From assembly GCA_963931865.1 (NCBI GenBank), contig OZ007506.1, forward strand, positions 13,748,972 to 13,812,971: a stretch of DNA of 64,000 nucleotides. The letters run 5' to 3'. The notes under the pieces are model-generated. The model did not search any database. It was not told where the DNA came from and saw only the letters and a program-made list of their open reading frames with translations. The position numbers and the translations under genes were made by a program. Of the stretch, positions 21,931 through 32,363 are shown in pieces. Source of the DNA: Axinella damicornis. Lineage: Eukaryota > Porifera > Demospongiae > Axinellida > Axinellidae. Position 1 is the stretch's first letter. Every line of letters starts with the position of its first letter.

Positions 21931-23646
21931 GAACTGTCTCTAGGGTAGCTAGGTTTACATAGCTACAAGCTGAAGGCAATGTAGTCAAGTGGTTGGTAAA
22001 GAGTTAGCAGTCAGTGAATTCCTAGCAGTTTTTCCTGTCTACATAGTGAAGGTCTTGTTAACATCATCCTGTCCATGTGGGGGTGAGGTTCTAGTACTCA
22101 TCTTGTATGTCTTGTTTGTAGCTATGTCTGTCTGTTACCATTCTAGCGCACCAACTTACCGCAAACCAAGCGGCACAAACTGAACTACCATTAATTATTC
22201 ATTAATATTGATGATAGCTATGTGACTGTGTCTGTTGGAGTGTTCAGTTGGTGTTTGTGAGCTTACTGCTAGCATATTTTGTGCGCGATACCTTCTACTA
22301 GGCAGTGCTCTGCGTCTGCTACCATATAGCTAGTACAGATATACAGCAGACTAATATGCTAGGTACGTACCTCATATCTCATTCATAGCTAGCTATCTAG
22401 TGCAAAGTCTATTCCCAATAACAATCTTGGTTCATTGGTCCATTTTTGGCAGAAATTGCAGCACATCAGTCACCATATAGAACAGGAGTCACTCAGTGTT
22501 GTTTCTGCCAATTTTAGTTTAATTCCAAAATTGGCATATCATTATTTAGAAAATAGCTTCCCCAAATGTGCCAACTTTGGCCAAAACATACTTCAACCAT
22601 CCAGCTGATTGTGAAATAGCATACCTTGACAAACACCACAGCGGAGTAGAGGAAGGAAAGTACCAGCAGCATCGGTAGGATAAAACTGAGGTAGCTATGT
22701 ACAAGTCCTCACAATAGGGAGGCTGGGGAAATTGCTGTGTGTGCACAAGAGAATGGAAATGCCTACACATGGCAATATACGTAAAGTCTACTACTGTGTG
22801 ATCACGTAGTAATATGTGCCATATGGGCAGTCAGGAATCAATGGACTGAACAATGTTCAAAAGTAGGGAATTACATACGTACGCAGCTAATAGACAGCAA
22901 CACTCGGCCTACAAGGCAATCATGGGAGAGTGACTGCTGGAATCGGCTGAGGTGTCTGCAGATGGATAGTGATGGGAACAATATTCGGGGTTGAGAATAT
23001 AATAGGCCAGCCCCCGGAAAAAGAATAATAGGAGCAAAATGCTAATACGTCATGTTTTACTCACGTGATCTGCAGTGATGCCAGTGCCAACCAGACGAAA
23101 ACCTCTCGAAGACTATGTTGAAAGTACAGCCATGCTTTAGTACAACAACCACAAGCCATAACAATTGTCTTGTTTTTGGTGGTGCAATGTTTAAGAATAA
23201 TTATTAGAAGCATAAGAATTGAACTTTGGGGCAATTAGAGGAATAATATGCCCATCCCTACAATTGGATTGATATCACTGAGACCTCTAGCCTGCTCTGC
23301 ATGCTATGAACATCCACTCCTGTGCTATGCGTTCAGTGACACAGTGTGAAGAGCATCTGAGTAGTGCCCAGTCTGAGTCCCAAGTTTTTCCTCTCTTTCC
23401 ATTTAACATGCAGATATTAGCTAGCTAGTTACACCAGTTTTGCTGTGCCTCATTAAGGTTTGGAAGTTTCACAGAGCATGTGTGGATCTATAGCTACTTT
23501 GTGAAGTTTTATGTGATACCTATTCATGAACATTGACAAAGTTACTGTAGCTGGATACATTTTGTTTTCTACTTTTAGCAAGTAGTTCACATCCGAACCC
23601 AAAAAGTCAAGTGGATGGACTTGTTACGGACATGTCACTCCAAGGT
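21931..23646. other. Intergenic, no gene seen
   Basis: AT-rich sequence with scattered tagctagc motifs. The minus frame at 22546-22770 and plus frame at 21989-22183 match no family I know and lack context. Confidence 0.5.
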
Positions 23647-23714
23647 AAGAGCGCATGATGACATCATTGTTTTTTCACGCCGTGAAAAAAACAATGATGT
23701 CATCATGCGCTCTT
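23647..23714. repeat. Hairpin with about 33-bp near-perfect arms
   Basis: aagagcgcatgatgacatca at 23647 folds onto the complement ending at 23714. The flanks both contain TCCAAGG (23637-23645 area and 23716-23722), a possible short duplication. Confidence 0.82.
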
Positions 23715-23867
23715 GTCCAAGGTTAGCCTATACATACCCTTAGTCTAGTTTCAAACCGTACGCTGATGAAACAAACCCCTTTGACAAGTACAGGCTAAAG
23801 AAGAAAACGCACTGGCAGGTGGAGGTCACACTATTATAATAGCTACATGTGTATCAGCCCCTCCACA

Positions 23868-24020
23868 AGGAGTAGGAGAAGTGCCAACGGCTGGAGGAGG
23901 ACCACAGCAGGGTGCTGTCAGAGCTGGAGAAGTACAAGGAGAGAGTGTGAGAGCTGATCAGATGATTGGAGGATGCTACCAGAGCATACGAGCAGGAGAA
24001 GAGAGCTGTACAACATGTAT
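23868..24020 (+). pseudogene. Decayed coiled-coil coding fragment
   Basis: One plus frame reads heptad-like CQRLEEDHSRVLSELEKYKE and further on LEDATRAYEQEKRAVQHV, but with in-frame stops between. The composition fits a coiled coil of a cytoskeletal or ERM-like protein. The parent family cannot be named. Confidence 0.4.
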
Positions 24021-24075
24021 AGCTAGCACACCATAGGGGAGAGGTGACCTTTCACACTGATAACTTTTGGGTGAA

Positions 24076-24663
24076 TACCGTATAGCGCTTAAATTTAGCG
24101 GGTCTAAATTTTAGCGAATTTCGCGCGAATTACAGGTCATTCGCGAAATTATTTCAACGAAAATTTTGACACGTGTTGTGCGCCTAGCCTACAGCTACGT
24201 GGCAACGTACGCGCGCGACGGCTAGCTTGAGGGCTCTGTTTGTGTACTTCAACAGGATGGACAGTAGTCGAAGTAAAGTGTAAGCTTCCGATCCACATGG
24301 AGAGTTCTCCCAAGAGGTACCGTAGAGCGCTTACGGTACCATCTGCATGATCATGACGTGCGATATCTGCCAATGCTGAAGCTGCCAGCTCGATCCCAGG
24401 CAGGTATCTGAAAACGAACTCTGAGAGCGTCGAAGTGGGGAAGAGAGTGTCGCAGAATACAACGCACCGACGAAGTGGTCTGTGGTATATAGCTAGTTGA
24501 GTTCTGCGCGCACGGGAGTCTTCACGCAAGTGCAGTATATTACACCACACCCATTCTGTGGGCGTGGCGTTTTACCGCGAATTCGCGAAATTTTTTCAAC
24601 GAAATGTTCTCGAAGAGCAATTCGCGAAAATTTAGACCCGCGAAATATAAGCGCCATACGGTA
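24076..24663. mobile_element. 588-bp MITE with ends taccgtat(a/g)gcgctta
   Basis: Left end taccgtatagcgcttaaatt and right end (complement) taccgtatggcgcttatatt continue as related inverted arms with gcgggtctaaatttt. The tips begin and end with TA, compatible with a TA target as in Tc1/mariner elements, but not proof. A fragment of the same family is at 30947-31068. The minus frame 24149-24550 inside it has no recognisable domain. Confidence 0.8.
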
Positions 24664-25909
24664 TGGAGTGTGTGGTTAAACTAAGGCATAGCAAACTGGA
24701 GGTTACGTGCATAGCTACTCCTGGGTTGAGTCTATACTACTTTCATGGCAATTGGTGATTGCAACTGCTGCATAGCTAGCAACAAACTAAACCTGCTTAA
24801 AAGTTCTGTCTCGAGGCTAGCGCTTTGAGTAGGTTAGTAGGTTAATAAGTGTGTATATAACCTACTGAATTAGCAGCAATGGCTCACTGATTGGCTGGTC
24901 TTAGCTATGACAATGCACTATCAGCCCAGAGCGCAATCCATGCACACTATGAATTGATTCCAGATTGGAACCAAGCAACTCAAAGTTCAACTGAGGAGAC
25001 ATGTTCCAAGAGGCAACGTGACTAATTCCAGCCCCTCCCCCTTCCCTTGCCTTATTTTCACTGCATGTTGTGTGTCACAGTGTGTAGGCTGCATGTTAGT
25101 CTATCAAGCTAGACCCACATGTCATGGCCTGGCCATGGCAGGTGTGATCTTGTGGAGCAAAAAGTCGATCTGCTAGGTCAATCCCTCTCTGTAGTGTCTC
25201 TTGCAATCTATTTTAGTTGTAGCTAACACGGGGTAGCTCAGTGCCTGTGTTGCGACTGTCTCTGTATGTACTGTTGTCTGTAGCTAGATGTGTGTCTCCA
25301 GTATTATAGTCAGAAGTGTGTGCTGTTGTATGTCAGGTTTCTACATGTTTCTTCCCTGATACATGGTACAGTGTAAATCTATTCCTTGTAACCGTATTGT
25401 ATTTTTGTGGCAGTATTTGCGTTTTGCAAGTAGCTACTGTGGTGATATTTATACGTCTCTCAGCTGTCATGTATTTGAACCGTTAAAACGATAATCACTT
25501 CATAACTGAGACACTTAGAAGAAACAAACTATGTAATTAGAAGGGTCAGATCCAGTCTTAGAACAGCTGTCTTGCAGGCTGCATGGCCTGGAAATGTGGT
25601 CAAACAGCTGTGTTAATAATTTATAATCAGCCCAGACCTTAGATCATTTCTGAAAAAAAAGATGACTAGAGACATCATGCAGAAACATTACTAAATTTTG
25701 GGGGAAAACATTGGTGCAAAACATTAAATTTTCATGCAAATAGTAATGCAGTTGGAATGTATAAAATACGCAAGTGAATGAGCTGCTCTACAGCTACGAT
25801 ACCAAAACTTACAATACAGGACCAAGGGGAAAAAATTAACACACTACCTTAGTAAAAGAATACTAACATACAAAACAAGACAAAATACAACTACATGCAA
25901 CTACGAATA
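24664..25909. other. Intergenic, no gene seen
   Basis: AT-rich, unstructured to my eye. The last part is the probable 3' UTR region of the minus-strand kinase gene. Confidence 0.5.
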
Positions 25910-28300
25910 TTATAGTACATACATTGTAGATATTATACAGTGATCAATATCTTTAGAACAGCTGGATACGGTTATGAAACAATTCACACACATACAGAAA
26001 GCCATCACAATCAAACACAATGCCCTTTGGATACCTGAATTCCCCTCTTCCCTCCCCTTCCCTGCCAAAGGAGGTGAGGAATGCACCAGACAACTGGAAT
26101 ACAGCAATACAATTGTGTTGCCACAGTCTGATACATACACACAGTCGTGAGCAATGTGTATTCCCTCAGGTCCCTTCAGTTTCCCTGGCCCACTCTTGCC
26201 ACCAAACTGCCGGAGGTAACGGCCGTTGGGGTCCAGGACCTGAACTCGGTTGTTGGCATAATCGCTCACATAGATATTCCCCTGGCTGTCGAAGGCTAGG
26301 TCACAAGGCCTATCGTACTGTCCTTGCCCAGAGCCTTTAGTGCCAAAAGATGTGATGAACACTAAGTCCAAGTCAAACACCTGAATTCGATGGTTGTAGC
26401 AGTCACACACGTACACGTGGTTCTGATGAATTTTGACCCCATGGGTAAGGTAGAACTCTCCTGGTTTGCTTCCCTTACTGCCACTCCCAACACTCTTGAC
26501 AAACTCGCCATTCCTGTTGAACTTCTGTAGCTTATGTTCATTGGTCACATAAATGTTATCGTTACTGTCAACGGCAATGTAACGTGGTTGCTGAAACTGT
26601 CCTGGTCCATCTCCCTTGGACCCAATGGTGTGAATCTTCTTGCCACTGCTGTCAAGTACTGCCACCTGACGATTGTAATACTCTGTTACATACATCTCAC
26701 CATAGCTATTGAATGCTGCTCCATATGGAGCCTGGGTCCCTTCAATTACCTTCACCGGCTGACGCAGCTGAGTCGGGTCAGGGTACACGACCACCGTGAA
26801 TGGGCTTCCCTGGATCTCAGTTCTGTTCACACTCACATGGAGTGTGTAGCATCCTCTGAGCTGTGGTGTGTATGACATCTCATACGATGATCGTGTCTTC
26901 TGGAAAACTTTGGCCTTAGCTCCACCTTTCAGCTTCAGCTCAGCTGTGACCAGCTGCTCACTGTGAATGGGTTGGCCATCAGCATCCAGGACATCCACAG
27001 AGAAATGAGCAGTTGTGTTGGCAGTGGCACACTGAAGCTGTGGCCCACTGATCTTGTATGTGTACACTCCCCGCTTCCGTGATTGGAGCTGTTCAATTAC
27101 TTGGTTCTTCTCAAGCTCAACCTGTAATTCATGATTCTTCTGATCCTTGACCTGCAGCTCTCGATCTTTCTGTGCTAGTTGCTCATCCTTCTCCTGAAGC
27201 TGCTCAAATTTCACATCCTGTAAGCGGCAAACCTGTAGACCAGCCAGTTCCACTCTTCGTTTCAGTGTCTCTATCTCATGCTGCTTCTCCTGAATCTCAA
27301 ACTGCTTCTCCTGGATCTCAAACTGCTTCTCCTGGATCTCACGCTGCTGTTCTTGGATTCGTCTATCCTGAACCTCCACTTGGCCTCCTTGCACCTGCTG
27401 CTTGCTTTCAGTGAACTTGGGGGTTTCTCTCAGAGCTGCAAGGTGGTGGCAGAGCTGTGGTGCTGAAAGCCGCTCCATGTCACGGTCTTTCAGGCAGTCC
27501 AGCGCCACTAAGAGAAGAGGATGGGCCGCATCGATCCTGTGAATGTCATTCTCACGACGTTCAAGCTCAGGTATTGGAACTAAGATGGTGCCAGTTGGAT
27601 AGCGTGGGTCGTCCTGAGCAGTCGCTGCCGGGCGAGGCTTAGGGAACTTTCGGGTCATTATTTGAACAGCTATGACTCCAGAGGAAAAGATGTCAAGTTT
27701 CTCGCTGTAAACTGGAGGGTCTCGTAATGCTTCAGGGGGCATGTACACAAATGCGCCTGGGCACGGGGTGAGGGGGGTCATCTGAGGGTACATTTGGGAT
27801 AGCTTCGACATCCCAAAGTCGGTGACTTTTGCTCTGCTGCTTGCTATGAGGAGGACATTGTTGCTTGAGAGGTCCCTATGGATGATTCCATTCAAGTGGA
27901 GGTAGGCAAGGGCCAGGGCTACATCGTGACACAGAGTCACCTGGAGGTGGTAGGGGAGTGGTTCGTTTGATCGCTCAAGAAATTCAGTGAGAGATTCATC
28001 CATTAACTCCATCAGTAGGACAAGTTGACCGGACTCTGGGTCATGAGCCACACCCAGGTACTGCACCACATGGGGGTGCCTAATTTCACGGAGGAATTCA
28101 CACTCCCGCTCAAACCGTCGTACGATGGTCTGGCTGGCAGGATCATTGAACTGGAAGAGGACAGGATGGAGGAGCTTGACTGCACAGGGGAGTTGGTCGA
28201 GTATGGCCTTGCAGACCTTTCCGTAGGACCCAGTCCCCAGGCATTCATTTTGTAGAATCTGCACCTCTTGGAACTGGAATTTTTTGGGAGTTGCAGCCAT
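25910..28300 (-). CDS. Protein kinase / coiled coil / filamin / NHL-repeat protein
   Basis: A single-exon minus frame of 796 residues. Residues ~15-290 are a tyrosine-kinase-like-group Ser/Thr kinase: GTGSYG loop at 22-27, Lys42 in AVKLL, HRDLSSNNV (141-149), DFG at 161-163, MPPEAL and DIFSSGV. All catalytic residues are present. A coiled coil at ~300-410 has four QEKQFEI-type heptads made by 21-bp repeats. A filamin/ABP280 repeat lies at ~415-515 (GSPFTVVVYPDP end), followed by NHL propeller repeats from ~525 (GPGQFQQPRYIAVDSNDNIY and others). This is TRIM71-like with a kinase replacing RING/B-box. The last NHL repeat loses frame near 26114: two extra bases in CAACACAATT shift it, and the other frame continues the NHL pattern to a TAA at 25953-25955, giving 781 residues. 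Probable role is signalling or RNA-linked, by family only. Confidence 0.88.
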   Translation of the reverse strand: MAATPKKFQFQEVQILQNECLGTGSYGKVCKAILDQLPCAVKLLHPVLFQFNDPASQTIVRRFERECEFLREIRHPHVVQYLGVAHDPESGQLVLLMELMDESLTEFLERSNEPLPYHLQVTLCHDVALALAYLHLNGIIHRDLSSNNVLLIASSRAKVTDFGMSKLSQMYPQMTPLTPCPGAFVYMPPEALRDPPVYSEKLDIFSSGVIAVQIMTRKFPKPRPAATAQDDPRYPTGTILVPIPELERRENDIHRIDAAHPLLLVALDCLKDRDMERLSAPQLCHHLAALRETPKFTESKQQVQGGQVEVQDRRIQEQQREIQEKQFEIQEKQFEIQEKQHEIETLKRRVELAGLQVCRLQDVKFEQLQEKDEQLAQKDRELQVKDQKNHELQVELEKNQVIEQLQSRKRGVYTYKISGPQLQCATANTTAHFSVDVLDADGQPIHSEQLVTAELKLKGGAKAKVFQKTRSSYEMSYTPQLRGCYTLHVSVNRTEIQGSPFTVVVYPDPTQLRQPVKVIEGTQAPYGAAFNSYGEMYVTEYYNRQVAVLDSSGKKIHTIGSKGDGPGQFQQPRYIAVDSNDNIYVTNEHKLQKFNRNGEFVKSVGSGSKGSKPGEFYLTHGVKIHQNHVYVCDCYNHRIQVFDLDLVFITSFGTKGSGQGQYDRPCDLAFDSQGNIYVSDYANNRVQVLDPNGRYLRQFGGKSGPGKLKGPEGIHIAHDCVYVSDCGNTIVLLYSSCLVHSSPPLAGKGREEGNSGIQRALCLIVMAFCMCVNCFITVSSCSKDIDHCIISTMYVL

Positions 28301-28637
28301 TGTTATTGTCTGTTGGTGAAGAGTTAAACATCTTTCATCAGTTTATCAATAGCCCCACTACTCTAGAGTAGGCACATAATTAAATCCACTGGCTGTCATT
28401 CTGCACCCCTCAAAATGCCACTGAAGAAGCCAGACCTAGTGCAAGTTGTGTGAACCCCCCATTGAATATATAGTAGCTAAAGTGCAAGTGTGTCACTGCT
28501 TCCAGCACGTCAATGGCACTCGTGCAGGCTAGCATTACTTTGAGTGTCAATAACCTATGGAAGCCACAATCCAGACTTCTTTCCTAAAAGGGGGCATGGC
28601 TGGATGTGAAGTGCAGAAAAAAGGTCTGGTGACTGCA
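28301..28637. other. Upstream region of the kinase gene
   Basis: Presumed promoter and 5' UTR on the minus strand. No TATA box or clear site is evident. Confidence 0.4.
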
Positions 28638-29009
28638 TAGCCTCGTACCCAGGCCCACACGGGAACGCGGAAGTTGGCCTGGTGACACTTGGCAAAATTC
28701 CTGTATGTGCTGAAGTCAGCAGTCTTGATTTTGGTTTCGGGTAGGCAAATCACGTTCGTCCATTGCCAATTACTTTACATTACCACATGAAAAGTGTAGC
28801 CGTTTGATAAAACCGCTGTTCTCTGGTCGCTCCGTGGCAAGGACTTTCTACTTAGCCATCATTAGCTACCTGCCGAGTGAATTTGAATGCATTCAAGTAA
28901 GGAATGTAATCACTTACCCAATTATGCTGACTGAGCACATACGGGAATTTTACCCAAGTGTCACCAGGCCCTGTTCCACGTTCCGCGTTTGGGCCTGGGT
29001 ACAAAGCTA
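28638..29009. mobile_element. 372-bp MULE-like MITE with perfect 9-bp duplication
   Basis: The left arm starts TAGCCTCGTACCCAGGCCC and the right arm ends GGGCCTGGGTACAAAGCTA; inverted homology extends ~75 bp. GTGACTGCA flanks both sides exactly (28629-28637 and 29010-29018). The ends share TAGYCTCG with the full MULE at 3797-8270. Confidence 0.9.
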
Positions 29010-29018
29010 GTGACTGCA

Positions 29019-29902
29019 GTTACATAATATTTGATGCAACGAGACGAGATGAATTGCTCAGTAGAAGTCTCACAAGTATCATCTTGCTTGGTTGACCTGC
29101 TGAAGTCTTCACTCCTGAAAGTTTATGGTCGCATCATGGGATTTCATTGGTTCTGCCTACACACCTGCAGATGCCCCAGAGGACCAGTCATCTTCCTCCC
29201 CATCTTCGTTTCTGGCCACGCCTTCTACTAGCCTGGCTTGCAAGGGTCCTTTGTACACACACACACAGCATATGGTGTGTGTTAGCCAGCACAACTCTCA
29301 AGCCTTGCTTTCAAAGTTAATGTCATGCGTCGTCCAACAGTGAACTTGGGGGCGTGTCTGTGCATACTTTGCCCGACTGTCTAGCTACGCACAACAGCGA
29401 CCAACCATATTTTTGGGGGTTGTCTCCGGACATTTCTGACAGTAGTCTACTGATAGAATGCAACCGATAACTCACTTCAACACGCTTTTAGTTCTCCGCT
29501 TCAATACGCTCGTCGCTTCTTCCTGTTCTTTGCTTCATGCAAATTCAACGTATAGCTATACACTACGATTTGCAAATACGCCCACCGGAAACTAAGCATC
29601 ACTTGATAACATAATTATCTCAGCCCCACCCCCGATTAGCCTCGTTCCCAGGCTCGCTAAGTCTGGTGTTACTCGCTGTCTCTATTTAAAGCAGGAGACC
29701 TGTTCACGAGGGGGGAGGCTAGATGGACTGCTAGTCTCGTTCCGGTGGGCGGGGCAGCTTCCATCTCCCTCCCCCCCGCCCGCTCCACCCACCCTGGAAA
29801 CGAAACACAGAAGGGTCTGGGAACCAAACTATCTGTTTTATGTACATGAGACCCCTATAGCTACTATACTGGGTTTTTTTTAATGTCAGCAGACCCCTAT
29901 AC
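29019..29902. other. Intergenic with partial TAGYCTCG foldbacks
   Basis: tagcctcgttcccaggctcg at about 29638 and tagtctcgttccggtgggcg at about 29732 are further members or fragments of the foldback family without a clear partner arm. No gene is supported. Confidence 0.5.
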
Positions 29903-29991
29903 TAGCCTCATTCCCAGGCCCGTGCACCGCTTTCAGTTGCATTAAAGAACGCGGTACTGCAAAGCTGGACGTGGGACTGGGAACGAGGCTA
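29903..29991. mobile_element. 89-bp foldback MITE with 9-bp duplication
   Basis: Ends TAGCCTCATTCCCAGGCCC and ...GGGAACGAGGCTA. The flanks are CCCCTATAC (29894-29902) and CCCCTGTAC (29992-30000), 8 of 9 identical. Confidence 0.85.
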
Positions 29992-30302
29992 CCCCTGTAC
30001 TATATTGGTCTGCATGTCTTATGTACTCTAATTTGCAGGAACGTACTATGCTCCACTAGCTGACACCTTGACTAGTGTTGGCAAACAAAACCAACTAGTA
30101 CAGCTGGCATGGCTGGCAGCACTTGTGTTCAACTTTTGCAGTTTTGGTCCACAATTGATTGTCATGGTACACGTGTGGCTTCCCATTTAGCAATGAGAGT
30201 GTGGTCCCCATAACATTGGCTGTACACATACTCCGCAAAGAGATACCAGGAATGCACAAATGTATAATATATTGCTCCTAACATTTGGTAAGATAAATTA
30301 GC

Positions 30303-30895
30303 TCATGCCTAGTAGCCAGTCAGAGTGTATCCAGCAGTCATGATGATCATTAACCGACTCCCAACAGCAGCAGCACCAGGCCAACTACATCTACCAGAAG
30401 CAGAGGGAAGGTATGTGTCACATAACATTGGCTGTACACATGGTCCTGCATACTCCGCAAAGAGATACCAGGAAATGCACAAATGTATTGCTCCTAGGGA
30501 ATTTGGTAGCTCATGCCTAGTAGCCAGTCAGAGTGTATCCAGCAGTCATGACTCATGATGATCACTAACCGACTCTTTGCAGGGTTCACAACTCCCCAAC
30601 AGCAGCAGTACCAGGCCAACTACATCTACCAGAAGCAGAGGGAAGGTATGTGTCACATGATGTGAGTTAGTGACATAATGATGACATCATCATGTACCAC
30701 AGGACCTAAGGGGCCAACCTGTTCATCTACCACCCCCCGAATGATGTCACAGATCCATGACTTGATACAAATCGGTTTGCACCATTCGCTAACATCATCA
30801 GTTCAAAAGTGTTCATCAACAAAGTGACGAGTTTGAGCAAGTGTTTCAGTTTCATGAGCTACAACAACACACTATCATCCCTCCCTTGTTTCCTT
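30303..30895 (+). pseudogene. Decayed CELF/Bruno-like RNA-binding gene (RRM3 region)
   Basis: Exon-like 30583-30645, between ...TTTGCAG and GTATGT, encodes TTPQQQQYQANYIYQKQRE. It joins in phase to 30703 (after ...CCACAG), which reads GPKG then, with one base missing, NLFIYH. Further frame changes later give [10 protein letters not shown] and [12 protein letters not shown]. These match the linker and third RRM of CELF/Bruno proteins (GP.GANLFIYHLP, then KVFIDK, LSKCFGFVSY). At least two frame changes make it a pseudogene. The upstream exon and flanks are tandemly duplicated (30303-30418 against 30513-30653). Confidence 0.75.
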
Positions 30896-30946
30896 ACTTT
30901 TTGCCGTTCTGGTATCCCTATCGTCAATCATAAGCGGCATACGGTA

Positions 30947-31068
30947 TTCACCTGTATCAATCATATGGACAAACTGTCCATATGATTGATACAGGCAAAT
31001 ACCGTATGGCGCTTATATTTCGCGGGTCTAAATTTTCGCGAATTGCTCTTTGAGAACATGTCATTACT
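30947..31068. mobile_element. Foldback plus fragment of the taccgtatggcgctta MITE
   Basis: ataagcggcatacggta pairs with taccgtatggcgcttat around an inner hairpin (cctgtatcaatcatatggac and complement). 31004-31068 then matches the arm of the MITE at 24076-24663, including gcgggtctaaattttcgcg. Confidence 0.75.
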
Positions 31069-32363
31069 TGTAGGGTTGTCAAACAAAATACAAATGAGAC
31101 TTTATTTGCATAGTATTTGAATGCAATGTTTCAAGGTTATGGGCACCCATGTATACTATAATTATATGTGGTAACAGCCCATGCAAATTCTTACCCCGCC
31201 GAGTACAAAGTTGGTGCTGGATTCAAACCTATTCAGACCCACCTACTTCTTGAAAGATGAACTTCCTGCTAAGGCGTGGCTAGCTAATACATGGACTTCT
31301 GAGTGCATGTGACCTTCAGCTTCAGGATGCAGCATGAATGTCGATGTGAGAGCTGTAAATGAACAAGTTATTCACCGCACATCTCCGGCTAGAGGTCAAA
31401 GGCAAAGAAAGTACACTGGGAAAATGGCATTCAACAAAGGGTGTGGCGACAACTCATGAACTTCTCTAGCAGCGAGAAACAGACTGGGTACCCATTGAAC
31501 AGAAGTAAAATCTCATTAGCATGTATACGGGCAGTTGCACATTATTTCAGCGATTCGTTTGTCTTTTTTCTCGGAAAAGGTAGATGTAAATTAGCTAGCT
31601 ATATCACTGAATAACATTGTAATCACATCATGTACTAGGTTGGGAGACAGAGTAGCTAATAACCTTACGGAAAGGCACATTCCAAAAGGCTACGATCAAA
31701 TGCCAGTATTTGTCAGCATCACTACATAACATGAACAATGTAGAATCAACAAGAGCACACGGCTGGCTGACACACAGTATCAAGGCAGTAGCGATTGCCC
31801 ATAGCCTCATGGTCTTTCTTCACGTAGCTAAAGAGCAAAGCCAGTTGCCAAAAATCTTGTTGCCATGGCAATGGCTACTTCTTGGGTTGCACATTGACTA
31901 CAAGTCCACCTTCCACACCATTGCCATGTCAAATATTGTTTCCACAACTTCAGCATTAACATGAGTTGCAATGTACCTGCTCCCCCAATGAAACACCCAC
32001 TGTCGATGGAGGGTTGCAGATGCTCTTGACCAGTTGCATTGATCATATTGATGTCTTCCTACACGCCAACACCAACAATACCATCACCCACCAGTGGACA
32101 GCTTACTCTGGATTTAATTTGACTCACCAAAGCATGCAGGAGTAACGTGAAATGGAGAATTTTAATCACAAATAGTTGACATGTATTATAATTATGTATA
32201 TAGATACGTATGTCTAAGAAGCAATCCCCTGTGCTGTCTAGGTAACAGGGTGTATTGTTATGATTACATCAATGAAAAAAAACATCAATGAATATTAATT
32301 ACATGACAATCATGCATTGTAGTTGTAGCTACAACCATGTGAAAATGATATCATCGCATGAAG
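31069..32363. other. Intergenic, no gene seen
   Basis: AT-rich. Frames at 31628-31964 on both strands have no recognisable family. The last ~150 bp resemble sequence downstream of DED copy 1 (about 16150-16310), so it belongs to the duplicated block. Confidence 0.5.

Noticed and set aside
27172..27466. Plus-strand leucine-rich frames opposite the kinase gene coiled coil
   Set aside because: Antisense of the 21-bp coding repeat; no independent evidence.
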